Source of the DNA: Gemmatimonadota bacterium
GTDB taxonomy: Bacteria; Latescibacterota; UBA2968; UBA8231
Length of the DNA: 27,874 nucleotides
Reading direction: 5' to 3'
NCBI GenBank assembly: GCA_018673255.1
Contig: JABHDC010000081.1
Coordinates: 1-27,874, forward strand
This document shows, piece by piece, positions 6,630 through 14,979 of the stretch. The notes under the pieces are model-generated. The model searched no databases, was not told the DNA's origin, and saw only the letters and a list, made by a program, of their open reading frames with translations. The position numbers and the translations under genes are program-made. Positions within the stretch are counted from its first letter, which is position 1; each line of letters begins with the position of its first letter.

Positions 6630-7616
6630 ATGAAGATTGGTGTCTGTGCCTGGAGTTTCACCGGCGCACACAAGGAGTCAGGTGGCGCCATCGATCCACA
6701 CACGCCGGATGGCCTGATCGACCTGGCCATCCGTCATGGCCTGAAGTCCATCGAGGGCGCCACCGGCTGGTGGGACCCAACAGATGCGCAGGCCATCGAC
6801 AGCTTCCGGAAACGTCTGGCCAGCGAGGGGCTCGCTGTCTTTGCTGACACGGGCAGCGGCAACCTCGCCAGTGACGTCTCCCCACTGACAGGTGCCATCG
6901 ATGTGGCCGTCGCCATCGGCTCGCCCATCGTGCGCACGACGATCAGTGGTCTCCTGGAGGGAGACCGCCGCTCTCTGGGCGCTGATGGCTGGCGCGCCCA
7001 CCTGGAGGGGTTGATCGATCCCCTCAAGGGCGCGATGGAGAAAGCCGAAGCACTCGGCATCGACGTGGGCCTGGAGAATCACCAGGACATCTGCTCGCAC
7101 GAACTGGTCTGGCTTTGCGAACAGGTGGGATCGGCCAGACTGGGTGTCACCATGGACGTGGGCAATGCCTATGCCGTGGGCGAAACCCCGCTGGCCTTCG
7201 CGCGCAGAATTCTGCCTATCCTCAAGCACGTGCACTTCAAGGACTACACCGTACACGGGAGTGAGTCGGGTTTCCGCCTCAAACGCTGCGCCCTCGGCGA
7301 GGGCATCGTCGACTGGCCCGCCATGATCGCCCTGTTCGAGGCCGAGGCACCAGAGGTACAGGGCTGCATCGAACTCGGGGCCACCCAGGCGCGGCACATC
7401 CGCCTCTTCGAGCCGGACTGGTGGTCGACCTATCCGGAACGACCCTTCGTGCCGGATGCAATCGAAGCCATCGGCGACCTGCACCGGCAGAATCAGCCAG
7501 AAATTGACTGGCGCACGCCGCACGAATGCGATGCGGATGCCACATCACGGGCTGGGTATGAGATGTCGCAGTTCGATGCCAGTACAGCCTATCTGAAATC
7601 GATCGCTGCGATATAG
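6630..7616 (+). CDS. Sugar phosphate isomerase/epimerase, xylose-isomerase-like TIM barrel
   Basis: This 328-residue protein of the AP-endonuclease-2/xylose-isomerase fold isomerises or epimerises sugars or inositol derivatives with a divalent metal. Likely metal ligands lie in GLENHQD, TMDVGNAY, HVHFKDY and CIELGA, in the order expected for the barrel. An AGGGG (6616-6620) precedes two possible starts, GTG 6627 and ATG 6630; the ATG, giving MKIGVCAWSF, fits the family better. It starts 17 bases after hisS and is probably cotranscribed with it, though the functions are unrelated. Its stop codon lies inside the left arm of the inverted repeat 7614-7691. Substrate not predictable. Confidence 0.85.
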   Translation: MKIGVCAWSFTGAHKESGGAIDPHTPDGLIDLAIRHGLKSIEGATGWWDPTDAQAIDSFRKRLASEGLAVFADTGSGNLASDVSPLTGAIDVAVAIGSPIVRTTISGLLEGDRRSLGADGWRAHLEGLIDPLKGAMEKAEALGIDVGLENHQDICSHELVWLCEQVGSARLGVTMDVGNAYAVGETPLAFARRILPILKHVHFKDYTVHGSESGFRLKRCALGEGIVDWPAMIALFEAEAPEVQGCIELGATQARHIRLFEPDWWSTYPERPFVPDAIEAIGDLHRQNQPEIDWRTPHECDADATSRAGYEMSQFDASTAYLKSIAAI

Positions 7617-7691
7617 GGGCCTGTCCGGGTATTCGCATTGACAGGCAACGACGTGGACGTAGCCCAGATAGGATACTCGGACAGGCTCCTA
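7614..7691. repeat. Inverted repeat with 19-bp arms between convergent genes
   Basis: The left arm 7614-7632 and the right arm 7673-7691 pair over 19 positions with only two G-T wobbles, separated by 40 bases. The left arm contains the stop codon of the isomerase; the right arm lies 27 bases beyond the stop of the convergent FAH-family gene. A transcript from either side could form a long stem, so a two-way terminator or transcript-protecting structure is likely. No T run follows on either strand. A small inverted-repeat element such as a MITE or REP is an alternative. Confidence 0.75.
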
Positions 7692-7717
7692 GTGCATCTT
7701 CGGCGTCCTGCCGAGGC

Positions 7718-8749
7718 TCAGCCCTCCAGCAGGCGCAGTTGATCGGTCTGAGGCAGCGACACGATGGTGTTGTCGAGAGTGCCGATCCCGCCAGAAAATG
7801 TCATCCGCACCAGATCGCCCGCCTGCAATCCGTCGGCAAGATCTGACTCGGCGAAGACAATGGGCGTGCCCCAGTACAGGACCTGAAGCTGCCCTGGCTC
7901 CAGTGGCAGACGCCGGAAGAGCATGCGTTCCATGTGCAGTAGCCCATCGGGCATGTTCAGATTGGCCTGCCCCGTCTTCCCTTCTTTGAATCCGACTCGC
8001 TGTCCATCGCGCAGGATCTCGCACGAGACGGTGACATCCGCATCGTCATAGGCGGAGGCGGCCACGAAGAGCGGCCCCATGCTCGCACAGGCACCGGACC
8101 AGTTCTTGGCCTGTGGCAGATTGAGTGGATTGGTCGCCTCGATCCCATTGTCCGTGGCATCATTGCCCCCCGTATAGCCGATCCGCTCGACCTGCCCGGC
8201 AGCATTGAGGGCATACACGCTGATCAGCTCCGTCTCCGGTACGAGGCGCTCTGTGTCGGCGGGTCGTGTGATGGCCCGATTGTGTCCGACGACGGTCTCG
8301 GGTTCACCCTTCGAGAACAACTCCGGACGGCCGCCGGCAGCGCACTCGCGATACTTCGCCTCATACACATTCACCGCATCGCCCGTCGCCTGTTTGGCTT
8401 CAATCTCCCGCAGCTTCGCACTGTCCTCATGGGTCACCCCCGCCAGCCAGACACGCAGAGCGTGAGGATTCTCATCCGGTCCTGAGACCGGGACATCGAG
8501 GTGGAGATCGTCGGTCTGTGAGGCAGCCAGCAGATCGGCCAGACCCAGACGCCGGTTACCACTGGCCGCATCGATCGCGCGCTGGAGGGCAGCCTCGAAG
8601 CCATCCTGATCGCCACCGAGGCCATAGTAGAGTTCATGAATCGAGGTGGGTCCACCATTCTGTGTCAGGTCGAGGATTTCGTCTGCGTCGACGAGACCCA
8701 GGTGTCGGGGCCCGGTGGCTGTACGGTCGACAAATTGCAGCAGTCGCAA
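7718..8749 (-). CDS. Fumarylacetoacetate hydrolase (FAH) fold enzyme, AraD1/GguC-like
   Basis: This 343-residue protein of the FAH fold is a metal-dependent family that cleaves or dehydrates 2-keto acids, including 2-keto-3-deoxy sugar acids. Features include RLLQFVD at the N-terminus, VGHNRAITRPADTERLVPETELISVYALN (acidic ligands in PETE), GYTGGNDATDN, and GEA-type plus GTLDNTI segments near the C-terminus. The overall plan resembles the AraD1/GguC group. The start is TTG at 8749, with AAGGA (8756-8760 on the minus strand) six bases upstream. A longer frame from 8908 adds about 53 unrelated residues inside mqnD and is rejected. It is last in a five-gene minus-strand run. It could process the product of a sugar-acid dehydratase, but the substrate is inferred. 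Confidence 0.82.
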   Translation of the reverse strand: MRLLQFVDRTATGPRHLGLVDADEILDLTQNGGPTSIHELYYGLGGDQDGFEAALQRAIDAASGNRRLGLADLLAASQTDDLHLDVPVSGPDENPHALRVWLAGVTHEDSAKLREIEAKQATGDAVNVYEAKYRECAAGGRPELFSKGEPETVVGHNRAITRPADTERLVPETELISVYALNAAGQVERIGYTGGNDATDNGIEATNPLNLPQAKNWSGACASMGPLFVAASAYDDADVTVSCEILRDGQRVGFKEGKTGQANLNMPDGLLHMERMLFRRLPLEPGQLQVLYWGTPIVFAESDLADGLQAGDLVRMTFSGGIGTLDNTIVSLPQTDQLRLLEG

Positions 8750-8780
8750 GGTGTGTCCTTTCGTTGATCCACAATATGTT

Positions 8781-9644
8781 TCAGATACGCGGCAGGAAGA
8801 GGGGCGTCTCGACAGCAGGCAGAATACCGGCCGCTGTGGCGCGAGACAGCAGATCATCGATCGCCGCCTCCCCCGTGTCACCATAGTCACGTGTGTAGTC
8901 GTTGACATACAGAGCGATGTGGGACTCCATCACCTCTGTTTCCATCTCCTGAGCGTGCGTCGCCACGTAGTCGCGCACCGCGTCCGGATGAGCGTGGGCG
9001 TAATCAACACTGTCCCGCAAGGCGCACTCAATCTGGCGCAGACGCTCCTCGCCCAGGGCGCGACGAGCCGCAATTCCCCCCAGCGGAATGGCCTGCCCCG
9101 TGGTCGACTCCCACCACTGGCCCAGATCCAGCACCTTGTGCAGCCCGTGGTGTTGATAGGTGAAGCGACTCTCGTGTATGATCACGCCCGCATCAACCTC
9201 ACCCGTGCGGGTGGCTTCCATGATCCGATGAAAGGGCATCTCCACAACATCGGTCAGCTCGGGAGCGAAGAGACGAACCAGAAGGGCCGCCGTCGTCATG
9301 CGGCCGGGAATCGCCACACGGCATCGGGAGATCTCATCCGGCGCCAGGTCGCGTCCGGCCACCACGAGGGGGCCACAACCACGCCCGAGGGCTCCACCGG
9401 ATCGCATCAGACAATACGACTGTCGCAGATGACCGAGGGCGTGGAAGGAAATTTTCACAATATCGAGTTCTTCACGGCTCGCCATGCCATTGAGGGTCTC
9501 GATATCCTCAAGGACTTCGGCCACGTCCGGTGCACCGGGCAGGAGGCCGTGAACGAGGGCATAGAAGATGTAGGTGTCATTCGGACACGGAGAGTATCCC
9601 AGGCTCAACGCCTCGGGCAGGACGGCATGCGCAGGTCGGCTCAT
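8781..9644 (-). CDS. mqnD: 1,4-dihydroxy-6-naphthoate synthase (futalosine menaquinone pathway)
   Basis: This 287-residue enzyme converts cyclic dehypoxanthinyl futalosine to 1,4-dihydroxy-6-naphthoate, late in the futalosine route to menaquinone. Family hallmarks are GYSPCPNDTYIFYALVHG near the N-terminus, DIVKISFHALGHL, and RSGGALGRGCGPLVV. The fold is the periplasmic-binding-protein type. ATG 9644 overlaps the mqnB stop as ATGA; the 49 extra residues of the longer frame from 9791 lie inside mqnB and have no family similarity. Position next to mqnB confirms the pathway. mqnA, mqnC and mqnE are not in the window. Confidence 0.95.
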   Translation of the reverse strand: MSRPAHAVLPEALSLGYSPCPNDTYIFYALVHGLLPGAPDVAEVLEDIETLNGMASREELDIVKISFHALGHLRQSYCLMRSGGALGRGCGPLVVAGRDLAPDEISRCRVAIPGRMTTAALLVRLFAPELTDVVEMPFHRIMEATRTGEVDAGVIIHESRFTYQHHGLHKVLDLGQWWESTTGQAIPLGGIAARRALGEERLRQIECALRDSVDYAHAHPDAVRDYVATHAQEMETEVMESHIALYVNDYTRDYGDTGEAAIDDLLSRATAAGILPAVETPLFLPRI

Positions 9645-10366
9645 ACGCTCGTCCACTCCTGCAGAATCAGGGCGGCTGCCTCCTGCGACCGTTCGCAGGC
9701 CAGTGGAAGATTCCACCGAGATCGGTCGCGATTCTCGACGACATTGCTGATCGCACGCAACTGCACAAAGTCGACCCCATACAGGGCGCACAACTGGGCC
9801 GCAGCAGCCCCCTCCATGCTTTCGCAGATCGCATCCGGTATGCGGCCACGCCGCTGGGCACCCAGATCGCTCGTGCCGCTGACTTCCTGCACCGTCGCAA
9901 AGGGCCCGAGGCCGACGGTGTATCGTTGCGACAGGAACTGGTGCGCCTTCGACGTGCGCTCGGTGTCACAGGGGTAGGTGTTGTAGTGGGCCACACCGTC
10001 GATCTGAACGACCGGAATGCCGATCGCCTCAGCCGTCTCCCAGCCATCGGGCGTGAGCACGCCGAGATCAGCGTGACTGTCGTGCCGGGCCAGTGCGAGA
10101 TCACCGATACGCAGCTGTGACCCATCGTACGCACCGCCCACACCAACTTGCAGGACCACGTCCGGTGTGGACATCTCCAGGGCCATGGTCAGGGAGTGTG
10201 CCGTGTTGACGGCCCCGAGCCCCCCTTCAATGAGTCGGATCAACGTGTCGTGGAGGCGTCCGGATACCCAGCGACGCCCATACACGCTCTGCTGCACAGG
10301 CTCGTCGAAGCTCGAAACCAGGCGGTCACCCTCCATCGCCGTAGCGGTGAGAAGGAGGATCGACAC
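9641..10366 (-). CDS. mqnB: Futalosine hydrolase
   Basis: This 241-residue nucleoside-phosphorylase-fold enzyme removes hypoxanthine from futalosine to give dehypoxanthinyl futalosine. Signatures are GLGAVNTAHSL, VLQVGVGGAY, and near the C-terminus SMEGAAAAQLCALYGV followed by RAISNVVENRDRSRWNLP, characteristic of MqnB rather than MTA/SAH nucleosidase. The start is GTG 10366 with GAGG just upstream; 29 bases separate it from the stop of the dehydrogenase gene. Its stop overlaps the mqnD start, so the two enzymes are translationally coupled. Confidence 0.93.
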   Translation of the reverse strand: MSILLLTATAMEGDRLVSSFDEPVQQSVYGRRWVSGRLHDTLIRLIEGGLGAVNTAHSLTMALEMSTPDVVLQVGVGGAYDGSQLRIGDLALARHDSHADLGVLTPDGWETAEAIGIPVVQIDGVAHYNTYPCDTERTSKAHQFLSQRYTVGLGPFATVQEVSGTSDLGAQRRGRIPDAICESMEGAAAAQLCALYGVDFVQLRAISNVVENRDRSRWNLPLACERSQEAAALILQEWTSV

Positions 10367-10395
10367 GAGGCCTCGAGAATTACGTCGGTTGGGGG

Positions 10396-11370
10396 TCAGT
10401 ATTGAAGGACGACTTTGACCGCGCGCTCGCCGACAGGTCGGTCGGCGAACAGGTCGAAAGCCGCTTGAATCTGATCGAAGGGCAGGATGTGGGTGATCAG
10501 ATGACTGACATCGATTCTGCCCTGGCAGATCCAGTCGAGGGCCGTGGCATAATCGTCATAGGGATTGTCACCGGCATTGACCGTCATGATCAGACGGATC
10601 TCACGGCGCTGCATGTGCAGCAGGGGCAACTGCACTTCGCCCTCGTGCCCACCCTTGTCCGGGACGCCAAATCCGATCACCGTGCCATTGCGTCGCGTGA
10701 GATCGGCAGCCAGACGATAGGTATCCGCGTCGCCGACGGCTTCCACAACGATATCCGCCATGTCGCCCCCGGTGATCTCGCGCACGGCCTCCACGATGTC
10801 ATCACGATCCGGATTCAGCGTGTGCGTCGCGCCACTGCGGCGCCCAACTTCAAGACGGTAGTCGAGGGGGTCGACGGCAACGATGGATCGTGCGCCCAGA
10901 TTACGCAGCGTCGAATCGAACAACTGCCCCGTCGGCCCCTGGCCAATAACGACGACATGCTGATTGATGATCTGGGAGATCTTGCGGAATGGACGGATGA
11001 CGGTGCCCAGCAGCTGCGACATCAGCACCTTTTCAACGGGCTCCTCAGCGGGCATCCTCAACAGACCGGCGTCGTGTGTCAGCACCGATTCCTGGAAGAG
11101 CCCGTTGTCGCGATCGAAACCCCACAACAGGACCGTTTCACCCACTTCGTATGTACCGGAGGGACAAGCCTCAACGATGCCGATCCCTTCGTGCCCGCTG
11201 CCACCGGGCAGAAGTGGATATTCGGGCGCAACGCCGTGGTAGTCAGGCATGTCGCTGCCGCACAAGGCAACCTGCTGTAGACGGATCCGCATCTGGCCCA
11301 TCCTGGGCTCAGGCTGATCTACCTCGACAAATTCCCACTGACGGGGCGCACGCAGTCGGGCCGCTTTCAA
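10396..11370 (-). CDS. MDR-family zinc-type alcohol/polyol dehydrogenase
   Basis: This 324-residue medium-chain dehydrogenase has an N-terminal GroES-like domain with catalytic-zinc ligands C37 (in ALCGSD) and H60-E61 (GGSGHEG), and a Rossmann domain with VIGQGPTGQL for NAD(P). The four-Cys structural zinc lobe usual in threonine and sorbitol dehydrogenases is missing, so it belongs to a shorter subgroup. It probably oxidises a sugar alcohol or secondary alcohol; substrate unknown. The start is TTG 11370, which overlaps the HD-GYP stop by two bases and has a GAGAGG stretch upstream. It lies between a signalling gene and the menaquinone genes in the same run. Confidence 0.85.
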   Translation of the reverse strand: MKAARLRAPRQWEFVEVDQPEPRMGQMRIRLQQVALCGSDMPDYHGVAPEYPLLPGGSGHEGIGIVEACPSGTYEVGETVLLWGFDRDNGLFQESVLTHDAGLLRMPAEEPVEKVLMSQLLGTVIRPFRKISQIINQHVVVIGQGPTGQLFDSTLRNLGARSIVAVDPLDYRLEVGRRSGATHTLNPDRDDIVEAVREITGGDMADIVVEAVGDADTYRLAADLTRRNGTVIGFGVPDKGGHEGEVQLPLLHMQRREIRLIMTVNAGDNPYDDYATALDWICQGRIDVSHLITHILPFDQIQAAFDLFADRPVGERAVKVVLQY

Positions 11371-12686
11371 CGCCGCAGCCTCTCTGTCCGCTCGCCACGG
11401 GTCTTGGCCGCCTCGATGATCTCTTCGGGATCGATCCCCGCCTTTTCCGGATCCACAACCTTGCCGACCTCGCGTCCCTCGGCCTCCGACCGACGCGCCA
11501 GGTTGACGATGAAGGGTGCCGGTCGAGGACGTCCATTGGACGTGGTGACAATCGCGATCGTCGGCTTGCGCACATTGTCCGGATTTGGCTCGTAGACGAC
11601 GGCCACTTCCTTGTTGTTCAGCTCCACGAGAGATCCCACGGGATACACACCAAGGGAGCGAATGAAGAGGTCGACATAGTGTTCATCGAATTCGGTCCCA
11701 CGATTCTTGTGCAGCATCATCAGAGCCATGTGCATGGGCATCGCGGGCTTGTAGACACGTTTGGCCGTCAGCGCATCATACACGTCGGCGACAGCCGTCA
11801 TGCGCGCATAGGGGTGAATCTCGTCACCCTTCAACCCATAGGGATATCCACTGCCATCGAGCATCTCGTGATGCTGTTCAGCAATGAAGACCTGTTCCTC
11901 GGTGAACCCGCCCTCCTCGCGCATGATATCGCCCGAGAACACGGCGTGCTTGCGCATGACCTCGAGTTCGTGGGGCTCGAAGCGTCCAGGCTTATTCAGG
12001 ACCTCGAGATGTACGCGGGTCTTGCCCACATCATGCAGCAACGTCGCCGCTGTGATGACAGGCAGATAACCTTGATCGACGCCCTCCGCCTGGGCCACGG
12101 CCACCACGAGGGTGCACACATTCATGCAGTGCATGGCCGTGTAGGGGTCGTGTTTCTTGATACGCGTCAGCGACAGCATGGCGTCTACATTGCGCAGGAT
12201 CGATTCGGTGATGACTTCGCTCGCCGCATTGACCTTCTCGGCGTCGACCCCCTTGCCTTCGGCCACATCAGCCAGAGCCGCGTTCAGGGTCTCCGTCGTC
12301 TCATCACGAATCTCGGTGGCGCGCTCGATCTCTTCATCAAAGTGAACGAGCCGTCCATCCGGCGGTGGCTTTCTGGTGGGGTCTGTGAGCGGCTTGACCC
12401 CTTCAGGCAGATCATCACCCTTGTCCGTGTCGATCGTCACCATCGACAGGCCCGTCTCGCGCAGGCGTGTCACGAGAGCATCCGAAGAAATGCGCAGACC
12501 TCCATCGGTGGAGATCTTTTCGTGCATCTTCCCCGTCAATCGCGCGCGCTTGGCACTCGAACCGGTTCGCACCGCATTGAGCGGCTCGAGAAAGCGTGTT
12601 TCCTCTCCGTCGCGGTCTTCTACAACGACTTCGGCGTCGAGGAACATGCCAGCCTGGAGGTGATCGACCGAAACCAGCTTCTTCAT
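11367..12686 (-). CDS. HD-GYP domain cyclic-di-GMP phosphodiesterase
   Basis: This 439-residue cytosolic protein has an N-terminal DUF3391-like region (VSVDHLQAGMFL, residues 5-16), a linker, and an HD-GYP domain of about 180-345. Metal and catalytic residues are intact: H186, H218-D219 with GK (HDVGK), H247, H272-H273-E274, D277 and the GYP triplet 280-282, then D301. Such enzymes hydrolyse c-di-GMP, controlling motility, biofilm or development. No receiver, PAS or membrane segment is present, so the input signal is not evident. It is the first gene of a five-gene minus-strand run, and the 164-base gap to the divergent NRDE gene should hold its promoter. A TTGACG is present there, but without a well-spaced -10. 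Confidence 0.92.
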   Translation of the reverse strand: MKKLVSVDHLQAGMFLDAEVVVEDRDGEETRFLEPLNAVRTGSSAKRARLTGKMHEKISTDGGLRISSDALVTRLRETGLSMVTIDTDKGDDLPEGVKPLTDPTRKPPPDGRLVHFDEEIERATEIRDETTETLNAALADVAEGKGVDAEKVNAASEVITESILRNVDAMLSLTRIKKHDPYTAMHCMNVCTLVVAVAQAEGVDQGYLPVITAATLLHDVGKTRVHLEVLNKPGRFEPHELEVMRKHAVFSGDIMREEGGFTEEQVFIAEQHHEMLDGSGYPYGLKGDEIHPYARMTAVADVYDALTAKRVYKPAMPMHMALMMLHKNRGTEFDEHYVDLFIRSLGVYPVGSLVELNNKEVAVVYEPNPDNVRKPTIAIVTTSNGRPRPAPFIVNLARRSEAEGREVGKVVDPEKAGIDPEEIIEAAKTRGERTERLRR

Positions 12687-12850
12687 GGCGCGAGTTCTCA
12701 GGGCCCTTGCTTTGGGGACGCGGGGGTGCGAGCCTGTATAAGAAGACGCCTCAAACCGGGACCGTCAAGAGGAATGGAACCGCTCGTATTTACAGGAACT
12801 TCCGGATGGCTACGCCCTGTGCTGGCCGGTAGCGTAGACGGGTGGGACCC

Positions 12851-13591
12851 ATGTGTCTGATTCTGCTGGATCACGGTCTCGATCCGGGTGTCGGGCTGGT
12901 GCTGGGTGCCAATCGCGAGGAAGCCTATGCTCGGCCGAGCCAGGGGCCGGATTGGCGTCCGGATCCGCCCGTATTTTCCGGCCTCGATGTGCTTGCCGGA
13001 GGCACCTGGCTGGGCGTATCGCAGGCAGGCCTTGTTGTGGCCATCACCAACCGTCGCGAAGCCTGGCAAGGCCCAAGCGAACCGCGATCGAGGGGACAGC
13101 TCTGCTACGATACCCTGCGACTCGTCTCGGCGGCAGAGGCGCTGGACTGGGCCGTGGAGCATCTTGCCGACCACGGCTACCGCCCATGCAATCTGCTGAT
13201 CGCAGATGCACTAACAGCTGGCGTGATCCATGTGCCGGGCCGGCCCGAACGACGGGATCTGTCACCAGGTCGATACGTGCTGACAGATGGTGACATCGAT
13301 GATCCCAACAGCCAGCGGGTTGCTCGGGCCATGGAACTGACGAAATCCTCACCGGCTGCTCGTATCGAAGACCGACTGACCCAGATGGAGCGGATACTCG
13401 CCGACGCCGATCCGGATGCCCCCGACCGTGAGCGGATCTGCCGCCGTGGCGAAACATCCGGCACCGTCTCTGCCTGCGTGCTGGCCCTGTCCGAGGCCGG
13501 CCTGGATGCGGCTCAATACCGCTATGCCGCAGGACCACCGGACACGCACTGCTTCCACGATCTGTCGACTCAGTTGCAGAGGGGACACTGA
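12851..13591 (+). CDS. NRDE (TANGO2-like) family protein
   Basis: This 246-residue protein begins with MCLILL and has GANREEAYARP, the NRDE-type motif (here NREE), followed by GGTWLGVSQAGLVVAITNRR and later a GTVSACVLAL segment. TANGO2/NRDE proteins are widespread; an N-terminal Cys exposed after Met removal suggests an Ntn-hydrolase-like fold, and eukaryotic members have been linked to haem or lipid handling. Biochemical role is not established here. ATG 12851 is chosen over GTG 12842 because family proteins start with Met-Cys-Leu. The gene ends one base before the start of the next enolase-superfamily gene, so the pair is probably cotranscribed. Confidence 0.85.
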   Translation: MCLILLDHGLDPGVGLVLGANREEAYARPSQGPDWRPDPPVFSGLDVLAGGTWLGVSQAGLVVAITNRREAWQGPSEPRSRGQLCYDTLRLVSAAEALDWAVEHLADHGYRPCNLLIADALTAGVIHVPGRPERRDLSPGRYVLTDGDIDDPNSQRVARAMELTKSSPAARIEDRLTQMERILADADPDAPDRERICRRGETSGTVSACVLALSEAGLDAAQYRYAAGPPDTHCFHDLSTQLQRGH

Positions 13592-13592
13592 T

Positions 13593-14780
13593 ATGAGCCT
13601 GCTGGAGACCCGGATCCGTGACATCGCCATTCATGTCGTGCAGATCCCCCGACACTATGTGACACATGTCGCCGAGGGCGGCAGCGACGACGGCAAGGCA
13701 GCCTCCCTCTACTACGTGCTCGAGTTCTTCGGAGATGACTCACAGGTGGGACTCGGTGAGATATCCGACATCGAACCGGAGTGGCAACCGCCGGCTCGAG
13801 AGTCATTGTGTGAGCTACTCAAGCAGGCACTCGTTGGACTTCGCCTGCTTGACGAGGCCACCATGCGCAATCGACTCGAGGCCGTCCTGGACACCATCAC
13901 ACATCCCGAATTGCGCCGATTGACATCATGCGCCGTCGAAATGGCGTGGCTCGATCTGACAGGACGTTGCACGGGGCTGCCCGTCAGCCATCTGCTGGGT
14001 GGCAGCCTTCGCAAGCACGTACCCGTCAGCTGGGTCGCCTATATCCGCTCAACGCAGGAAGTCGTCGACGAAGTCCTCATGCGTCGCGAACAGGGCTTCG
14101 AGGCCTTCAAGTTGAAGGTGGGTCTGGATCCGGATGCCGACGACGACCGCATTCACCAGATCCGTGAGAAACTGGGATCCGAAGTCCACCTGCGCGTCGA
14201 CGCCAGTGGAGCCTGGGGTCCGGATGAAGCCAGATCACGCCTTCAGCGGCTCGGCGACCTTGGGATCGATGCCGTAGAGACCCCCCTGTCAGCCGTCGCG
14301 CGCAGCATCGCCAAGGATCGCCCCGATCTGATCGATGCCGACCCTGACACACCGGCCCGGCAACTGGCACAGCTGCGCTCTGAGGTGTCGGTGCCCATTA
14401 TCGAGCATGTGGGTGATTTCGACGATCGATTCACCCTCGCCCTGCTGGCACATGGCGCTGTCGATGCGATCAATGTCATCCCCGCCCAGTCCGGTGGGCT
14501 GCGCCGAGCTCGGCGATTGCTGCAACTGGCCGAATCGGCCGGTGTGCCCGCTCTGCTGGGCAGCACCGTCGAATTGGGGATCGGCACGGCAGCGGCCTTA
14601 CACGTGGCTGCCGCCAGCGGCGCCGTGACCTGGGCGAGTGATCTGGTCGGCCCCGGTCTGCTGACAGCCGATGTCATCGAGCCGGCTACCAGCTACGAGG
14701 CCGGTGGCCTGCGCGTACCCGAGGGCCCGGGACTCGGTGTCACTCTGTCGAAGGCTGCCCTGGAGCAGTGGTCGGCCTGA
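13593..14780 (+). CDS. Divergent muconate-lactonizing/dipeptide-epimerase-type enolase superfamily protein
   Basis: This 395-residue enolase-superfamily protein of the MLE-like subgroup has the acid/base pair K173-x-K175 in AFKLKVG and metal ligands D203 (RVDASGAW) and E229 (DAVETPL). The third ligand position reads PIIEHVGD, giving E271 or H272 instead of the usual Asp-Glu. The opposite catalytic Lys expected about five residues before SGG is Ile296. About a dozen extra residues lie between E229 and the third-ligand strand. It may still bind an acid enolate, but standard MLE, o-succinylbenzoate synthase or Ala-Glu epimerase activity is doubtful. ATG 13593 follows GAGGGG; the longer frame from 13416 is inside the NRDE gene. 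Confidence 0.82.
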   Translation: MSLLETRIRDIAIHVVQIPRHYVTHVAEGGSDDGKAASLYYVLEFFGDDSQVGLGEISDIEPEWQPPARESLCELLKQALVGLRLLDEATMRNRLEAVLDTITHPELRRLTSCAVEMAWLDLTGRCTGLPVSHLLGGSLRKHVPVSWVAYIRSTQEVVDEVLMRREQGFEAFKLKVGLDPDADDDRIHQIREKLGSEVHLRVDASGAWGPDEARSRLQRLGDLGIDAVETPLSAVARSIAKDRPDLIDADPDTPARQLAQLRSEVSVPIIEHVGDFDDRFTLALLAHGAVDAINVIPAQSGGLRRARRLLQLAESAGVPALLGSTVELGIGTAAALHVAAASGAVTWASDLVGPGLLTADVIEPATSYEAGGLRVPEGPGLGVTLSKAALEQWSA

Positions 14781-14979
14781 AGGACGTTGAGTCCGTGTAA
14801 TGTGGCAGAGCGATCTGATGCGGTCTGGTCATCCGCGGGGGTGACAGATGTGGTGGTTTGCGGTGTTATATGACTGGTACCGGATCCACTCGTGCAACCG
14901 GCGCCGATCAGGACCTCGCCCACGTCATCAGGCATCTGGTGATCGGAGGGCGAACTGGGTCAACCATCCGGAGAATACC
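14781..14979 (+). promoter_or_regulatory. Upstream region of the large repeat protein
   Basis: There is no gene. It presumably carries the promoter of the following secreted-protein gene. A TTATAT near the middle resembles a -10 box, but I find no -35 at acceptable distance. GGAG at 14970-14973, six bases before ATG 14980, is the ribosome binding site. Confidence 0.3.

Noticed and set aside
8750..8908. N-terminal extension of the FAH-family gene to 8908
   Set aside because: The extra residues overlap mqnD in another frame and are unlike the family; a TTG with AAGGA at the right distance gives the proper start at 8749.
8646..9977. 443-codon open frame on the plus strand
   Set aside because: It lies opposite mqnD and part of mqnB, whose family signatures are unmistakable on the minus strand.
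12687..12850. TTGACG and TTATAC as the HD-GYP promoter
   Set aside because: The spacer would be 21 bases, too long for a normal sigma70 promoter, so no promoter is called.
11076..12860. 594-codon open frame on the plus strand
   Set aside because: It is antisense to the HD-GYP and MDR genes, whose motifs and active-site residues are intact on the minus strand. Long antisense frames are expected in GC-rich coding DNA.
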